Part shown: in pieces, positions 1-8,250 of the stretch
Position numbering within the stretch: position 1 is the stretch's first letter
Layout of the letters: the number at the start of each line of letters is the position of its first letter
Origin: Arenimonas metalli CF5-1
GTDB taxonomy: Bacteria > Pseudomonadota > Gammaproteobacteria > Xanthomonadales > Xanthomonadaceae
Direction of reading: 5' to 3'
Length of the DNA stretch: 64,000 nucleotides
NCBI RefSeq assembly: GCF_000747155.1
Contig: NZ_AVCK01000020.1
Span: forward strand, 1 to 64,000
Position numbers and translations under genes: made by a program
The notes under the pieces: model-generated
The model's database searches: none
Told to the model about the DNA's origin: nothing
What the model saw: the letters and a program-made list of their open reading frames with translations, nothing else

Positions 1-13
1 TCGGGGGAGTTGT

Positions 14-298
14 TCAGAGTTTCCTTAGGACTGTCAGGCTGGCGTTGACGTCCTCAATCCGCGAATTCGACCCGCCGCTACTGAGCTTGGCCAAACGGGC
101 GGTGAGCTCTCCGCCACACGCATCCAAATCCGCTTTCCGGCTCAGCTGCGCTGATCGAAGGTAACTACTCTCGCAGTGCCTTACATCAAAAATCGCGTGA
201 ACGAAGCTGGTCACCGACAGCTCAATCGGGTGCACCTCTGGCTTTTCCGAAACATCCTCAGCTTTACCATCTGCAACCTCGGACTGCTCGCTACTCAT
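14..298 (-). CDS. hypothetical protein, 94 aa
   Basis: I do not recognise this protein. It is a complete small reading frame, ATG at 298 to TGA at 14, with an acidic Ser/Glu/Asp-rich N-terminus (about 25 residues) and no signal peptide or membrane segment. The surrounding 450 bases are visibly lower in GC than the rest of the window, and the coding sequence lacks the strong third-position GC preference of its neighbours. That suggests recently acquired or weakly coding DNA. A purine-rich GGTGGTG lies just before the ATG. It may be a spurious frame. Confidence 0.4.
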   Translation of the reverse strand: MSSEQSEVADGKAEDVSEKPEVHPIELSVTSFVHAIFDVRHCESSYLRSAQLSRKADLDACGGELTARLAKLSSGGSNSRIEDVNASLTVLRKL

Positions 299-447
299 TC
301 AGCACCACCATTGGGTTTTGTTGTTGCAATACCGAGTCAAAGACTACTCGCTGGCTTTTCTGGCCACACCAAAACCTTCAGTTGAAGACAATCCCTTGAG
401 AGAAAGGAATCGATCCATACCAGCACCGAATTCACACCGAAACGCCA

Positions 448-3400
448 TTACATATTTCTTCGGTACTCACCACCCACGTCATACAACGCGTGGCTGATCT
501 GCCCGAGGCTATGCGTCTTCACCGCCTCCATCAGCGCCTCGAAAATGTTCTGGCGTTCGCGGGCGGTGTTCTGGAGGTAGGTTAGGCCATGGCCAGCCCG
601 GTTCGGGCCTGAAACCCCTCCCACAGGGGCGAGAGAATTTCTCGCCTGCTGGAAGGTCCGCACGTTGGCGATCTGGGCGGCCTTTTCGGGCTCGGTGCTT
701 CGGATCAGTTCGATGGTGGTGGCCACCTCGCCGGCGTGGTCCTTGGGCAGGAAGGTATTCACGCCCACCAGGGGCAGGCTGCCGTCGTGCTTCTTGTGTT
801 CGTAGTACAGGCTTTCTTCCTGGATCTTGCCGCGCTGGTACATGGTGTCCATCGCGCCCAGCACGCCGCCGCGCTCGCTCAGGGCCTCGAACTCCTTGTA
901 CACGGCCTCTTCCACCAGGTCGGTCAGCTGCTCCACGGCGAAGCTGCCCTGCCAGGGGTTCTCGTTGAAGTTCAGGCCCAGTTCCTTGTTGATGATCATC
1001 TGGATGGCCACGGCGCGGCGCACGCTTTCTTCGGTCGGCGTGGTGATGGCCTCGTCGTAGGCATTCGTGTGCAGGCTGTTGCAGTTGTCAAACAGCGCAT
1101 ACAGGGCCTGCAGCGTGGTGCGGATGTCGTTGAACTGGATTTCCTGGGCGTGCAGCGAACGGCCCGAGGTCTGGATGTGGTACTTCAGCATCTGGCTGCG
1201 CTCGTTGGCGCCGTAGCGCTCGCGCATGGCGCGGGCCCAGATGCGGCGGGCCACGCGGCCGATCACGGTGTATTCCGGGTCCATGCCGTTGCTGAAGAAG
1301 AAGCTAAGGTTCGGCGCGAAGTCATCAATGTGCATGCCGCGCGCGAGGTAGTACTCCACGATCGTGAAGCCATTGCTCAGCGTGAACGCCAGCTGCGAGA
1401 TCGGGTTCGCGCCCGCTTCGGCGATGTGGTAGCCGCTGATGGACACCGAGTAGAAGTTGCGGACCTTCTGGTCCACGAAGTACTGCTGGATGTCGCCCAT
1501 CATCCGCAGCGCGAACTCGGTACTGAAGATGCAGGTGTTCTGGGCCTGGTCTTCCTTCAGGATGTCGGCCTGCACGGTGCCGCGCACCTGGCGCAGGGTG
1601 TCGGCCTTGATGCGCTCGTAGGTCAGCGGGTCGAGCAGCTGGTCGCCGGTGACGCCCAGCAGGCCCAGGCCCAGGCCGTCATTGGTGGGCGGCAGCTCGC
1701 CGTGGTACTCGGGGCGCTTCTTGCCCTCGAAGAACGCCTCGATCTTCTTGTGCGCCTCGTCCCAGCGCGCCTGGTCCTCGCGCAGGTACTTCTCGACCTG
1801 CTGGTCGATGGCGGTGTTCATGAACATCGCCAGGATCATCGGGGCAGGACCATTGATCGTCATGCTGACCGAGGTGGTGGGCGCGCACAGGTCGAAGCCG
1901 GAGTACAGCTTCTTCATGTCGTCCAGCGTGGCGATGGAGACGCCGCTGTTGCCGATCTTGCCGTAGATGTCGGGCCGCTCGGCCGGGTCCTCGCCGTACA
2001 GGGTGACGCTGTCGAAGGCGGTGGACAGGCGCGCCGCGGGCTGGCCGACGCTCAGGTAGTGGAAGCGGCGGTTGGTGCGCTCGGGCGTGCCCTCGCCCGC
2101 GAACATGCGGATGGGGTCTTCGCCGGTGCGGCGATACGGATACACGCCGCCGGTGTACGGGTAGGCGCCGGGCAGGTTTTCCTTGCCCAGGAAGGTCAGC
2201 AGTTCGCCCCAGCTGGTGTACTTGGGCGCGGCGATCTTCGGGATCTTCTGGTGGCTGAGCGATTCGCGGTAGTTCTCGACCTTGATGGCCTTGCCGCGCA
2301 CTTCGTACTCGGTGGTGTCGTCGGTCACCGACTTCAGGCGCTCGGGCCACTCGCGCAGCAGGGCGATGGACTCGGCGCTGAGCGCCTTCACCGCGTCGTT
2401 GTAGCGCTGGCGCAGGGTCACCAGGCTGCGGTCGATGGTGGCGGCGCGGCGCTCTTCCAGCGGGCGGCCGTCGGCCGGCGTGCCCTGGGCCTGCTGCCAC
2501 TTGAACACCACCTTGCGGCGCTCGCCGCCGGTGCGGCGCTCGCCGCAGGCCGGGTACTCATTGCCGCTGGGGCTGGTGCCGGCGGGGGCGCGCTGCAACA
2601 CCAGGTGGTGCGGGTCGTACTGGTCGAGCTGGCGCGGCAGGTCGGGGTCTTCCAGCTCGCGCAGGCTCTGCCAGTAGTGCTGGGCGCGGTCGGCCGCCTC
2701 GGCCTGGCGCTCGATGCTGGCATTGATCTGGCGGCCCTGCTCGGAGATTTCGGCCAGGTAGCGGGTGCGGGCGCCTGGGATGAGCACGGTGGCGCGCGGT
2801 TCCTTCAGCGTCACGTCCACCTTCGGATTGAAGTCGCAGCGCGGGCTCAGTGTAGGAGGGGCTTCAGCCCCGAAGCTCTCGGCGGAAAGCTTCGGGCCTG
2901 AAGGCCCTCCTACAGAGAGCTTTTCGCGGAGGAGGCGGCAGAGGTTGGCGAACATCCAGCTGACGCCGGGGTCGTTGAACTGGCTGGCGATGGTCGGATA
3001 GACCGGCACCTCCTCGTCCTTCAGCGCGAAGGCGACGCGGTTGCGTTTCCACTGCTTGCGCACGTCGCGCAGGGCGTCTTCGGCGCCGCGCTTGTCGAAC
3101 TTGTTCAGCACCACCAGCTCGGCGAAGTCGAGCATGTCGATCTTCTCGAGCTGGCTCGGGGCGCCGAAGTCGCTGGTCATCACGTACACCGGGAAATCGA
3201 CCAGGTCGACGATCTCGGAGTCGCTCTGGCCGATGCCGGCGGTTTCCACCAGCACCAGGTCGAAGCCCTGGCCACGCAGGAAGGCCACGCAGTCCTTGAG
3301 CACGGCATTGGTGGCCACGTGCTGGCGGCGGGTGGCCATCGAGCGCATGAAGATGCGCGGGCTGCGCAGCGAGTTCATGCGGATGCGGTCGCCCAGCAGC

Positions 3401-4227
3401 GCACCACCGGTGCGGCGGCGGGTCGGGTCGACCGAGATCACCGCCATGCGCATCTCGGGGAAGTGCTGCAGGAAGCGGTTCATGATTTCGTCGGTGACCG
3501 ATGACTTGCCCGCGCCGCCGGTGCCCGTGAGGCCGATGACCGGCGTCTTGCCGCCGGCGAGCTGCCATTCCTTGCGGAGCGTGGCGAGCTGTGCCTCGTC
3601 GATCTGGCCGGCTTCGATGGCGCTGAGCACTTTGCCGATGGCGAATTCGTCGTCCAGGCTCACCCTTCCGAAGGAAGCCGTACCAGGTTCATTTTTCCGG
3701 GGGGAACCCTTGCCGTTGTTGCCGGGTTCTTCTCCGGAAAAATGAACCTGGTACGGTTTTTCCCGCTTTTCGCGGGCAACCTGGGTGCGGCGGACGAGGT
3801 CCTCGATCATCGCCACCAGGCCCATCTGCATGCCGTCGTTGGGGTGGTAGATGCGCTCGACGCCGTAGTCCTGCAGTTCCTTGATCTCCTCGGGCGTGAT
3901 GGTGCCGCCGCCGCCGCCGAAAACGCGGATGTGCGAGGCGCCCCGCTCCTTCAGCATGTCCACCATGTACTTGAAGTACTCGGTGTGGCCGCCCTGGTAG
4001 CTCGACAGCGCGATGCCGTCGGCGTCTTCCTGCAGCGCGGCGCGCACCACGTCCTCGACGCTGCGGTTGTGGCCCAGGTGCACCACTTCCACGCCCTGCG
4101 CCTGGATCAGGCGGCGCATGATGTTGATGGCGGCGTCGTGGCCGTCGAACAGGCTGGCAGCGGTGACGAAGCGGAGCGGGCTGCGCTCGGGCTGGGAATC
4201 CGGGAGGGAATTGGCGGGGGTGCTCAT
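448..4227 (-). CDS. icmF: fused isobutyryl-CoA mutase IcmF
   Basis: Adenosylcobalamin enzyme interconverting isobutyryl-CoA and n-butyryl-CoA, with its G-protein chaperone built in. Order in the 1259 aa chain: cobalamin-binding domain (residues about 15-150, with DGHDAA and an FGGGGG loop), MeaI-type GTPase (P-loop [12 protein letters not shown] with Lys241, NKFD at 375-378), then the large mutase domain. Two residues that separate the family members fit isobutyryl-CoA mutase and not methylmalonyl-CoA mutase: Phe709 in IRMFAG (Tyr in methylmalonyl-CoA mutase) and Gln896 in AQNTC (Arg there). Residues about 158-184 and 439-460, both in interdomain linkers, are encoded by palindromic repeats; the frame stays open, so the gene looks functional. 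The position fits branched-chain acyl-CoA metabolism. The ATG at 4227 has only a weak ribosome binding site. Confidence 0.95.
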   Translation of the reverse strand: MSTPANSLPDSQPERSPLRFVTAASLFDGHDAAINIMRRLIQAQGVEVVHLGHNRSVEDVVRAALQEDADGIALSSYQGGHTEYFKYMVDMLKERGASHIRVFGGGGGTITPEEIKELQDYGVERIYHPNDGMQMGLVAMIEDLVRRTQVAREKREKPYQVHFSGEEPGNNGKGSPRKNEPGTASFGRVSLDDEFAIGKVLSAIEAGQIDEAQLATLRKEWQLAGGKTPVIGLTGTGGAGKSSVTDEIMNRFLQHFPEMRMAVISVDPTRRRTGGALLGDRIRMNSLRSPRIFMRSMATRRQHVATNAVLKDCVAFLRGQGFDLVLVETAGIGQSDSEIVDLVDFPVYVMTSDFGAPSQLEKIDMLDFAELVVLNKFDKRGAEDALRDVRKQWKRNRVAFALKDEEVPVYPTIASQFNDPGVSWMFANLCRLLREKLSVGGPSGPKLSAESFGAEAPPTLSPRCDFNPKVDVTLKEPRATVLIPGARTRYLAEISEQGRQINASIERQAEAADRAQHYWQSLRELEDPDLPRQLDQYDPHHLVLQRAPAGTSPSGNEYPACGERRTGGERRKVVFKWQQAQGTPADGRPLEERRAATIDRSLVTLRQRYNDAVKALSAESIALLREWPERLKSVTDDTTEYEVRGKAIKVENYRESLSHQKIPKIAAPKYTSWGELLTFLGKENLPGAYPYTGGVYPYRRTGEDPIRMFAGEGTPERTNRRFHYLSVGQPAARLSTAFDSVTLYGEDPAERPDIYGKIGNSGVSIATLDDMKKLYSGFDLCAPTTSVSMTINGPAPMILAMFMNTAIDQQVEKYLREDQARWDEAHKKIEAFFEGKKRPEYHGELPPTNDGLGLGLLGVTGDQLLDPLTYERIKADTLRQVRGTVQADILKEDQAQNTCIFSTEFALRMMGDIQQYFVDQKVRNFYSVSISGYHIAEAGANPISQLAFTLSNGFTIVEYYLARGMHIDDFAPNLSFFFSNGMDPEYTVIGRVARRIWARAMRERYGANERSQMLKYHIQTSGRSLHAQEIQFNDIRTTLQALYALFDNCNSLHTNAYDEAITTPTEESVRRAVAIQMIINKELGLNFNENPWQGSFAVEQLTDLVEEAVYKEFEALSERGGVLGAMDTMYQRGKIQEESLYYEHKKHDGSLPLVGVNTFLPKDHAGEVATTIELIRSTEPEKAAQIANVRTFQQARNSLAPVGGVSGPNRAGHGLTYLQNTARERQNIFEALMEAVKTHSLGQISHALYDVGGEYRRNM
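2851..2914. repeat. GTAGGAGGG palindromic repeat, copy 1, inside icmF
   Basis: A 64-bp REP-like palindrome with ends TGTAGGAGGG and CCCTCCTACA and a GAAGC/GCTTC inner stem, the same family as copies at 11659, 15227, 27266 and 54392. This is the only copy inside a gene. It is translated in frame as a Gly/Pro/Ser-rich stretch (about residues 439-460 of IcmF) between the GTPase and mutase domains. The left arm differs slightly from the consensus (GGGGCTTCAGCCCC), with the change compensated inside that arm. Confidence 0.9.
3678..3756. repeat. second palindromic element inside icmF
   Basis: A 79-bp compound palindrome: perfect 23-bp inverted arms at 3678-3700 and 3734-3756 (outer CCGTACCAGG, inner TTTTTCCGG) around a 33-base centre that itself holds GAACCC/GGGTTC. 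It is unrelated to the GTAGGAGGG family but shares the CAGGTTC core with the palindrome at 10352. It encodes about residues 158-184 of IcmF, between the cobalamin-binding domain and the GTPase, rich in Gly, Pro, Lys and Glu. Confidence 0.85.
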
Positions 4228-4263
4228 GGGGCGCGCTCGTACGGCAAGGGGCGGGATCGCCCG

Positions 4264-4269
4264 ATTGTA
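4264..4269 (-). promoter_or_regulatory. putative -10 box of icmF
   Basis: On the minus strand TACAAT followed by CGGGCG lies 37 bases upstream of the icmF start. It matches a -10 plus GC-rich discriminator pattern that recurs in front of many genes here. No good -35 is visible. Confidence 0.4.
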
Positions 4270-4323
4270 GCGCCGACCGTATGGTTCGCCCTACCCCGCG
4301 CCCCGCAGGGCCTTCACGGGGCG

Positions 4324-4965
4324 TCAACCGCCCAGCTGCTCGCAGAAGGCCTTGGCAAAGGTGCTGCGACGGATGTCACAGGCGTCGCGCCCGTCGGCCG
4401 CGACCAGGTCCAGCCGCGCCGCCCGCAGCCGGTCGATCTCGGCCCCGCGGCGGAAGGCGACCTCACGCTGCAGCCGCGCCCGGCGGTGGTCGTCCAGCCC
4501 GGATTCAAAGGTGACGCGATGGTCCACCAGCGCCCGCCACGGCACGAAGATGGCGTGAAGCTCGCCCTCGGCCACCGCGAAGAACCCCACGCCGAACAGG
4601 TCGGCGCTGGCGCTGTGCGCCGACAGCCGCCACTCGCCGCCATCGCGGTAATGCAGGGTCGAGGCCACCGACAGCGGCGGCGCCACGGCGCGGCCGCGGG
4701 CCTCGGCGCTGATCATGATGCCGCGCAGGCTGCCGATCGGATTCGAATGGGTCACGTCGCCGGCACGCAGGATCACGTTGCCGCCTTCCCAGTCCAGGCC
4801 TGTGAGCTGGCCGAACAGCAGTTCGCTGGTATCGAGCAGCAGCAGCGCCTTCTGCAGGTCCGGGTTGACCTCGCCCATCCAGCGCGGCGGCTGCGGCAGG
4901 CCGTACAGCAGCCCGGCGCCATAGCCAAAGCTTCCCGGGAGATCGTCAATGCGCAGGTCGGACAT
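4324..4965 (-). CDS. hypothetical protein, 213 aa
   Basis: I do not recognise the family. The chosen start is ATG at 4965 (MSDLR), because a -10 box lies just upstream and the longer frame to 5277 would run through the promoter and start of the divergent gene. The protein is soluble-looking, with no signal peptide or membrane helices. The middle contains a beta-rich stretch, and the C-terminal third is Arg- and Asp-rich. It is divergent from the membrane-anchored gene at 5098 and follows no obvious operon. Confidence 0.65.
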   Translation of the reverse strand: MSDLRIDDLPGSFGYGAGLLYGLPQPPRWMGEVNPDLQKALLLLDTSELLFGQLTGLDWEGGNVILRAGDVTHSNPIGSLRGIMISAEARGRAVAPPLSVASTLHYRDGGEWRLSAHSASADLFGVGFFAVAEGELHAIFVPWRALVDHRVTFESGLDDHRRARLQREVAFRRGAEIDRLRAARLDLVAADGRDACDIRRSTFAKAFCEQLGG

Positions 4966-4971
4966 GGCCTG

Positions 4972-4977
4972 AGTGTA
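4972..4977 (-). promoter_or_regulatory. -10 box 7 bases from the ATG (leaderless start)
   Basis: Minus-strand TACACT ends 7 bases before the ATG of the 213 aa gene. Transcription would then begin at or next to the start codon, and no Shine-Dalgarno sequence is present. Confidence 0.4.
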
Positions 4978-5097
4978 GGCAAGCGCGGCTGAACTTTCAC
5001 CGGCCCGCGGCGGGTGTCCGGGCCGCCGGCAAGGCCGCGTTAACCTCCCCGGACCGTGCCACCCTGTCCGCCGGGCCCGATGCCCAAGGAGCCTCCC

Positions 5098-5607
5098 ATG
5101 TTCATTCCCCTCTGGCTGCTGATCACCCTTGCCGTGATCGTCATCACCGTATTCGGCTGGACCGTGCAGGTGGTGATGGGCCGCAACCCCTTCCCGTTCC
5201 CGGACCCGGGCTCGCGCATCTTCTCGGCCGCCTCGCCCGAGGCCAAGGCCGCCGTGGTTGCGCTGCTTGAGAAGCACGGCATCAAGGAGCGCTTCCGCGC
5301 CGACAGCGAGGCCGTGCTGCGCTCGATCATGTGGGACGGCACCATCATCAACACGCCCTCGCCCGGCGCGCTGGAAAAACTCGATGCCGCCTCGTCCTGC
5401 ATCGGCCTGGTTTCAGGCGACCCCGAGGCCAGCGCCCGCGAGGCCGCGGCCTTCCTGGTCTCGCGCGGCTTCGCGGCCCGCGTGGTGCTGGACGTCGAAC
5501 CCGGCCTGCCGATTGCCTTCGTCGTCACCGATGCCTTCCCCGGCACCGTAATCAACTTCCGCAAGCACATGATCCACCTGCCGCGGCCTCAGCCCGTGCC
5601 GGGCTGA
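5098..5607 (+). CDS. membrane-anchored hypothetical protein, 169 aa
   Basis: I cannot assign a function. The first 25 or so residues form one hydrophobic helix starting MFIPLWLL; the remainder is a soluble alpha/beta domain with an Ala/Glu-rich helix and a GLVSGDPEA loop. ATG 5098 is preferred because AGGAG sits 6 bases upstream; GTG/ATG codons further upstream lack this. It runs toward the truncated hemoglobin gene, from which it is separated by a terminator hairpin. Confidence 0.7.
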   Translation: MFIPLWLLITLAVIVITVFGWTVQVVMGRNPFPFPDPGSRIFSAASPEAKAAVVALLEKHGIKERFRADSEAVLRSIMWDGTIINTPSPGALEKLDAASSCIGLVSGDPEASAREAAAFLVSRGFAARVVLDVEPGLPIAFVVTDAFPGTVINFRKHMIHLPRPQPVPG

Positions 5608-5613
5608 GCCCCG

Positions 5614-5658
5614 AAAAAACGCGGGGCCGGCGCCCATGTCCAAGGCGACCGGCCCCGC
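5614..5658 (-). terminator. rho-independent terminator after the hemoglobin gene
   Basis: Ten-base arms GCGGGGCCGG (5621-5630) and CCGGCCCCGC (5649-5658). Read on the minus strand, the hairpin is followed by six T residues, so it ends the leftward operon whose last gene stops at 5675. Confidence 0.7.
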
Positions 5659-5674
5659 TGCCCCACGCAAGCGA

Positions 5675-6223
5675 TTACTTGTTGACGATTTCCCGGTGCA
5701 TCGGCGCCAGCTTGGCCAGCAGCTTGTTCTGCGCCGCGAACGGCACGTCGTGCTCGTTCATGGCCACCTGCAGCACTTCCACCAGTGCGTTGAAGTCGCC
5801 GCGGCCGATCTGCATGTCGCGGTGCGAGCTCTTCATGTCGCGGCCGGTGTAGGTGCAGTCGCCGCCCAGGATCACGCAGAACTGCTCGACCAGCTGGCGC
5901 TTCACGCGCACCTGGTCGGAGTTGGCGAAGAACGGGCCGGTGCGCGGGTCGGCGATAAGGCCGGCCATGAAGGTGTCCATCAGCTTGGTGAGGCCGGCCT
6001 CGCCGCCGAACTGGTCCAGCACCGGGCGCAACTCCGGATGGGCCGGCGCGGGGTTGGGCGCGGTCGGGTCGTTCATCGGGGCGGCGCTCGCGGCCTCCTC
6101 GGCCTCCAGGCGCGCTTCCTCGGCCAGGATGGCCTGTTCCTCGGCGGACACCGCGGCGTCCTGGGCCGCCAGCGGGCCGGCGGCCAGCAGCAGGGCGAAA
6201 CTGATCGAAAGCAGGGTCTTCAT
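5675..6223 (-). CDS. exported group 1 truncated hemoglobin
   Basis: A small 2-over-2 globin, expected to bind heme and O2/NO, with a cleavable signal peptide (MKTLLSISFALLLAAG...AQD), so it would act in the periplasm. After an Ala/Glu-rich linker (residues about 25-65) comes the globin domain: FFANSD, QLVEQFCVILGG, and MKSSHRDMQI carrying the likely proximal His. The ATG at 6223 is preceded by GGAGA. It is the last gene of a leftward run after the DUF3034 gene (17-base gap), which suggests a shared envelope or redox-stress role under the ECF/ChrR pair upstream. Physiological ligand unknown. Confidence 0.85.
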   Translation of the reverse strand: MKTLLSISFALLLAAGPLAAQDAAVSAEEQAILAEEARLEAEEAASAAPMNDPTAPNPAPAHPELRPVLDQFGGEAGLTKLMDTFMAGLIADPRTGPFFANSDQVRVKRQLVEQFCVILGGDCTYTGRDMKSSHRDMQIGRGDFNALVEVLQVAMNEHDVPFAAQNKLLAKLAPMHREIVNK

Positions 6224-6240
6224 GGGGTTCTCCAGGGGTC

Positions 6241-7143
6241 TCAGAAGCCGACCTGCAGGGAGGCGTACACGCCCCGCTGCTCGTCGCGGATGACGATGTT
6301 GCCGAGGTCGACGTAGGCGACGGTCAGCGACACGTTCTTGATCGGGGCCCAGGCCACGAACACGTCCCAGGCATCGTCCTCGGTGGCGATGCCCAGGTTG
6401 TCGGGCTTGGTGCGGTACTCGGCGCCGATGGCCAGGTTGCGGCTCAGCAGGTAGGCCGCGGAGGCCTCGAACTGCGCCTCGTAATCGTCGTTGCGGTCGC
6501 CGCCGAAGCCCAGGATGCCGAACTGGTTGGCCTTGGTGAACCGCACCGTGCCGTTGAGCAGCAGGCTCTGCGCGAGGTAGAGCTTGGTGGCGCTGACGTA
6601 GTAGTCCACGCCGCTGTCGTCGCGGGCGCCCACGAAGGCCAGCACGCCCGGCTGGTCGTTCTTCTTGTACTGCGCGCCCACCGCGATCTGCGGCAGCCAC
6701 GAATCCTGCTCGAGCACCGCGTCGCCGGCCACCTTCACCTTCACGCCGATGGTGTCCTGGGTGAAGGTGAAGCCATTGCCCAGGCCGAGCGCGCCGCCGA
6801 CGGCCTCGGTGTCGAACTCCTGGCGCGAGAAACTCAGCTCCACGCGGTCGTAGAAGCCGACCAGCACGCCGTAGCTGTCGAGCGCGTAGTCGTCGACGTT
6901 GACCTTGGTGTAGAAGGCATTCGCGCCGATCTGGTCGCGGGTGCCGTAGCCGCCGATCACGGCCCAGGGCGTGAGTCCGCCGCCGGCCGAACCTTCGACC
7001 TGGCTGACGCCACCGGTGAGCAGCAGCTTGCCGCTGGTGCCGGCGCCGTCATCGTCGGCGTCCTGGGCCTGGGCGAACCCGGCCGCGGCCATCAGGGCCA
7101 GCGCGAGCGCGAGGCGTTGGGGGTGGGTGTTCCGGGTGTTCAT
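6241..7143 (-). CDS. DUF3034 family outer-membrane-type protein
   Basis: A 300 aa secreted protein: signal peptide ending ...AGFAQAQD, then a domain of alternating short beta strands (GKLLLTGGVSQVEG, repeated aromatic-ended strands) ending in F, as expected for an outer-membrane beta-barrel. The sequence resembles the DUF3034 family; its function is not established. The start overlaps the stop of the upstream gene by one base (TGATG), so translation is probably coupled. Confidence 0.75.
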   Translation of the reverse strand: MNTRNTHPQRLALALALMAAAGFAQAQDADDDGAGTSGKLLLTGGVSQVEGSAGGGLTPWAVIGGYGTRDQIGANAFYTKVNVDDYALDSYGVLVGFYDRVELSFSRQEFDTEAVGGALGLGNGFTFTQDTIGVKVKVAGDAVLEQDSWLPQIAVGAQYKKNDQPGVLAFVGARDDSGVDYYVSATKLYLAQSLLLNGTVRFTKANQFGILGFGGDRNDDYEAQFEASAAYLLSRNLAIGAEYRTKPDNLGIATEDDAWDVFVAWAPIKNVSLTVAYVDLGNIVIRDEQRGVYASLQVGF

Positions 7144-7691
7144 CAGCGCTTCCTCGACAGGTTGGCTTGGGACGGATTGGACAGGTTGGTGCCGGCACGG
7201 GGCATCGGCATCGGGAAATACGGCGTCACCGCGGTCTTGAGCTCGGGCGGCACGCGCACCAGGAACCAGACGTCGGCCACGCCGTCGCCGCCGGCGGCGC
7301 CGCGCTTGCGGTCGGAGATCCAGCGGTACAGCGGCTTGCCCTGCCAGGCCCACATCGGCCGGCCGTCATAGCTGCGGGCGATCGTGAAGGGGCCGTGCGG
7401 CTTGGCGTCGGGCGCGGCGTAGTGCGGCGGCCACAGCGCTTCGCAGGGCAGGTCGCAGTTGCTCTGGCCCGGGGTGTCGGGCGTGTAGGTGTAGAGCGCG
7501 CGGCCGCCCTGCTCCACCAGGATGCCGCCGCGCTGCCAGACCGGCACGGGGCTGGCCAGGGCCACTTCCTGCGGCGAGAGCGGGCGCTTTGCGGTCGGGT
7601 TCGAGGCGGCCGTCGACGGCTCCGCGCTGGCCACGAGGGCCAGGCAGGCCAGAAAGAGCGTGACGAGCACGCTGGCGAGCAAACGGGTCAT
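7143..7691 (-). CDS. secreted Yx(FWY)xxD repeat protein (COG4315-like)
   Basis: A 182 aa protein with an N-terminal signal peptide. Two copies of the family motif are visible: ALYTYTPD and PLYRWISD, each followed by Gly/Asp-rich turns and Trp. A Cys pair (CDLPC) after the first motif may form a disulfide. Such proteins are described as secreted, lipoprotein-like repeat proteins of unknown role. GGAG precedes the ATG at 7691. It is the first gene of the exported trio and lies 79 bases after the ChrR-like gene, so it may share that transcript. Confidence 0.8.
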   Translation of the reverse strand: MTRLLASVLVTLFLACLALVASAEPSTAASNPTAKRPLSPQEVALASPVPVWQRGGILVEQGGRALYTYTPDTPGQSNCDLPCEALWPPHYAAPDAKPHGPFTIARSYDGRPMWAWQGKPLYRWISDRKRGAAGGDGVADVWFLVRVPPELKTAVTPYFPMPMPRAGTNLSNPSQANLSRKR

Positions 7692-7770
7692 GGTGGTGCG
7701 CTCCGCGGGGATATTCGAGGAGGCTTACGCGCCTCGCGGGCGGCCCGGATGCAGGCGCGCGAAAAAACTC

Positions 7771-8250
7771 TTACGGGCCGTCGTGGCCGGCGAGCCGCGA
7801 GGGGTCGGGGATCAGTTCGCTGCGGATCATCAGCAGCGCGCCGCGCGGGGCCAGGAAGGGCTGGTGGCGTTCGCCCGGGGGCGCGAGCAGGAAATCGCCC
7901 GGGAAGTATTCGATGCCGTCATGGATCACCGAGCCTTCCAGCACCAGGCACTCCTCTTCGCGCGTGTGCGGGTGCGGCGGCACCTGGGCGCCGGGCTCGA
8001 TGCGCCACAGGCTGGTCTGGGTGCCGTCCTGTTCGTCGCGGCGCAGGGTCTTGATGCGGATGCCCGGCACGAACGGCGCCCACTCGCCCTCGTTCGCGCG
8101 CAGCACCACGGTGCGCGGGCGGGCGGCCGCGGCCAGCAGGCGCTCGCGCAGCGCGAGGGCGCGCTCCGGCGGCGGGGCCTCGGCCGGCGTCAGGCCGGCC
8201 AGGGCGGCCAGCAGCAGGTCGTCGGCGGGATCGGGGCGGCGGGGGTTCAT
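7771..8250 (-). CDS. ChrR-like cupin, putative anti-sigma factor
   Basis: A 159 aa protein with a C-terminal cupin: PPHPHTREEECLVLEG, then GDFLLAPPGERH, giving the His/Glu metal site. Its ATG overlaps the stop of the ECF sigma gene by 4 bases, the usual arrangement for sigma/anti-sigma pairs of the RpoE-ChrR type. The N-terminal 50 residues, where classical ChrR has an HxxxCxxC zinc anti-sigma domain, contain no Cys or His, so either sigma binding works without zinc or the protein is only a sensor. Regulation of the downstream exported genes is inferred from position only. Confidence 0.75.
   Translation of the reverse strand: MNPRRPDPADDLLLAALAGLTPAEAPPPERALALRERLLAAAARPRTVVLRANEGEWAPFVPGIRIKTLRRDEQDGTQTSLWRIEPGAQVPPHPHTREEECLVLEGSVIHDGIEYFPGDFLLAPPGERHQPFLAPRGALLMIRSELIPDPSRLAGHDGP

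Noticed and set aside
736-2901. 721-codon open frame on the plus strand opposite icmF
   Set aside because: His/Val/Ala/Gly-rich translation without any domain, typical mirror frame of a high-GC gene; icmF on the minus strand has clear domains.
2851-3756. icmF as a pseudogene broken by repeats
   Set aside because: Both repeats keep the reading frame, lie at domain boundaries, and all catalytic motifs are intact.
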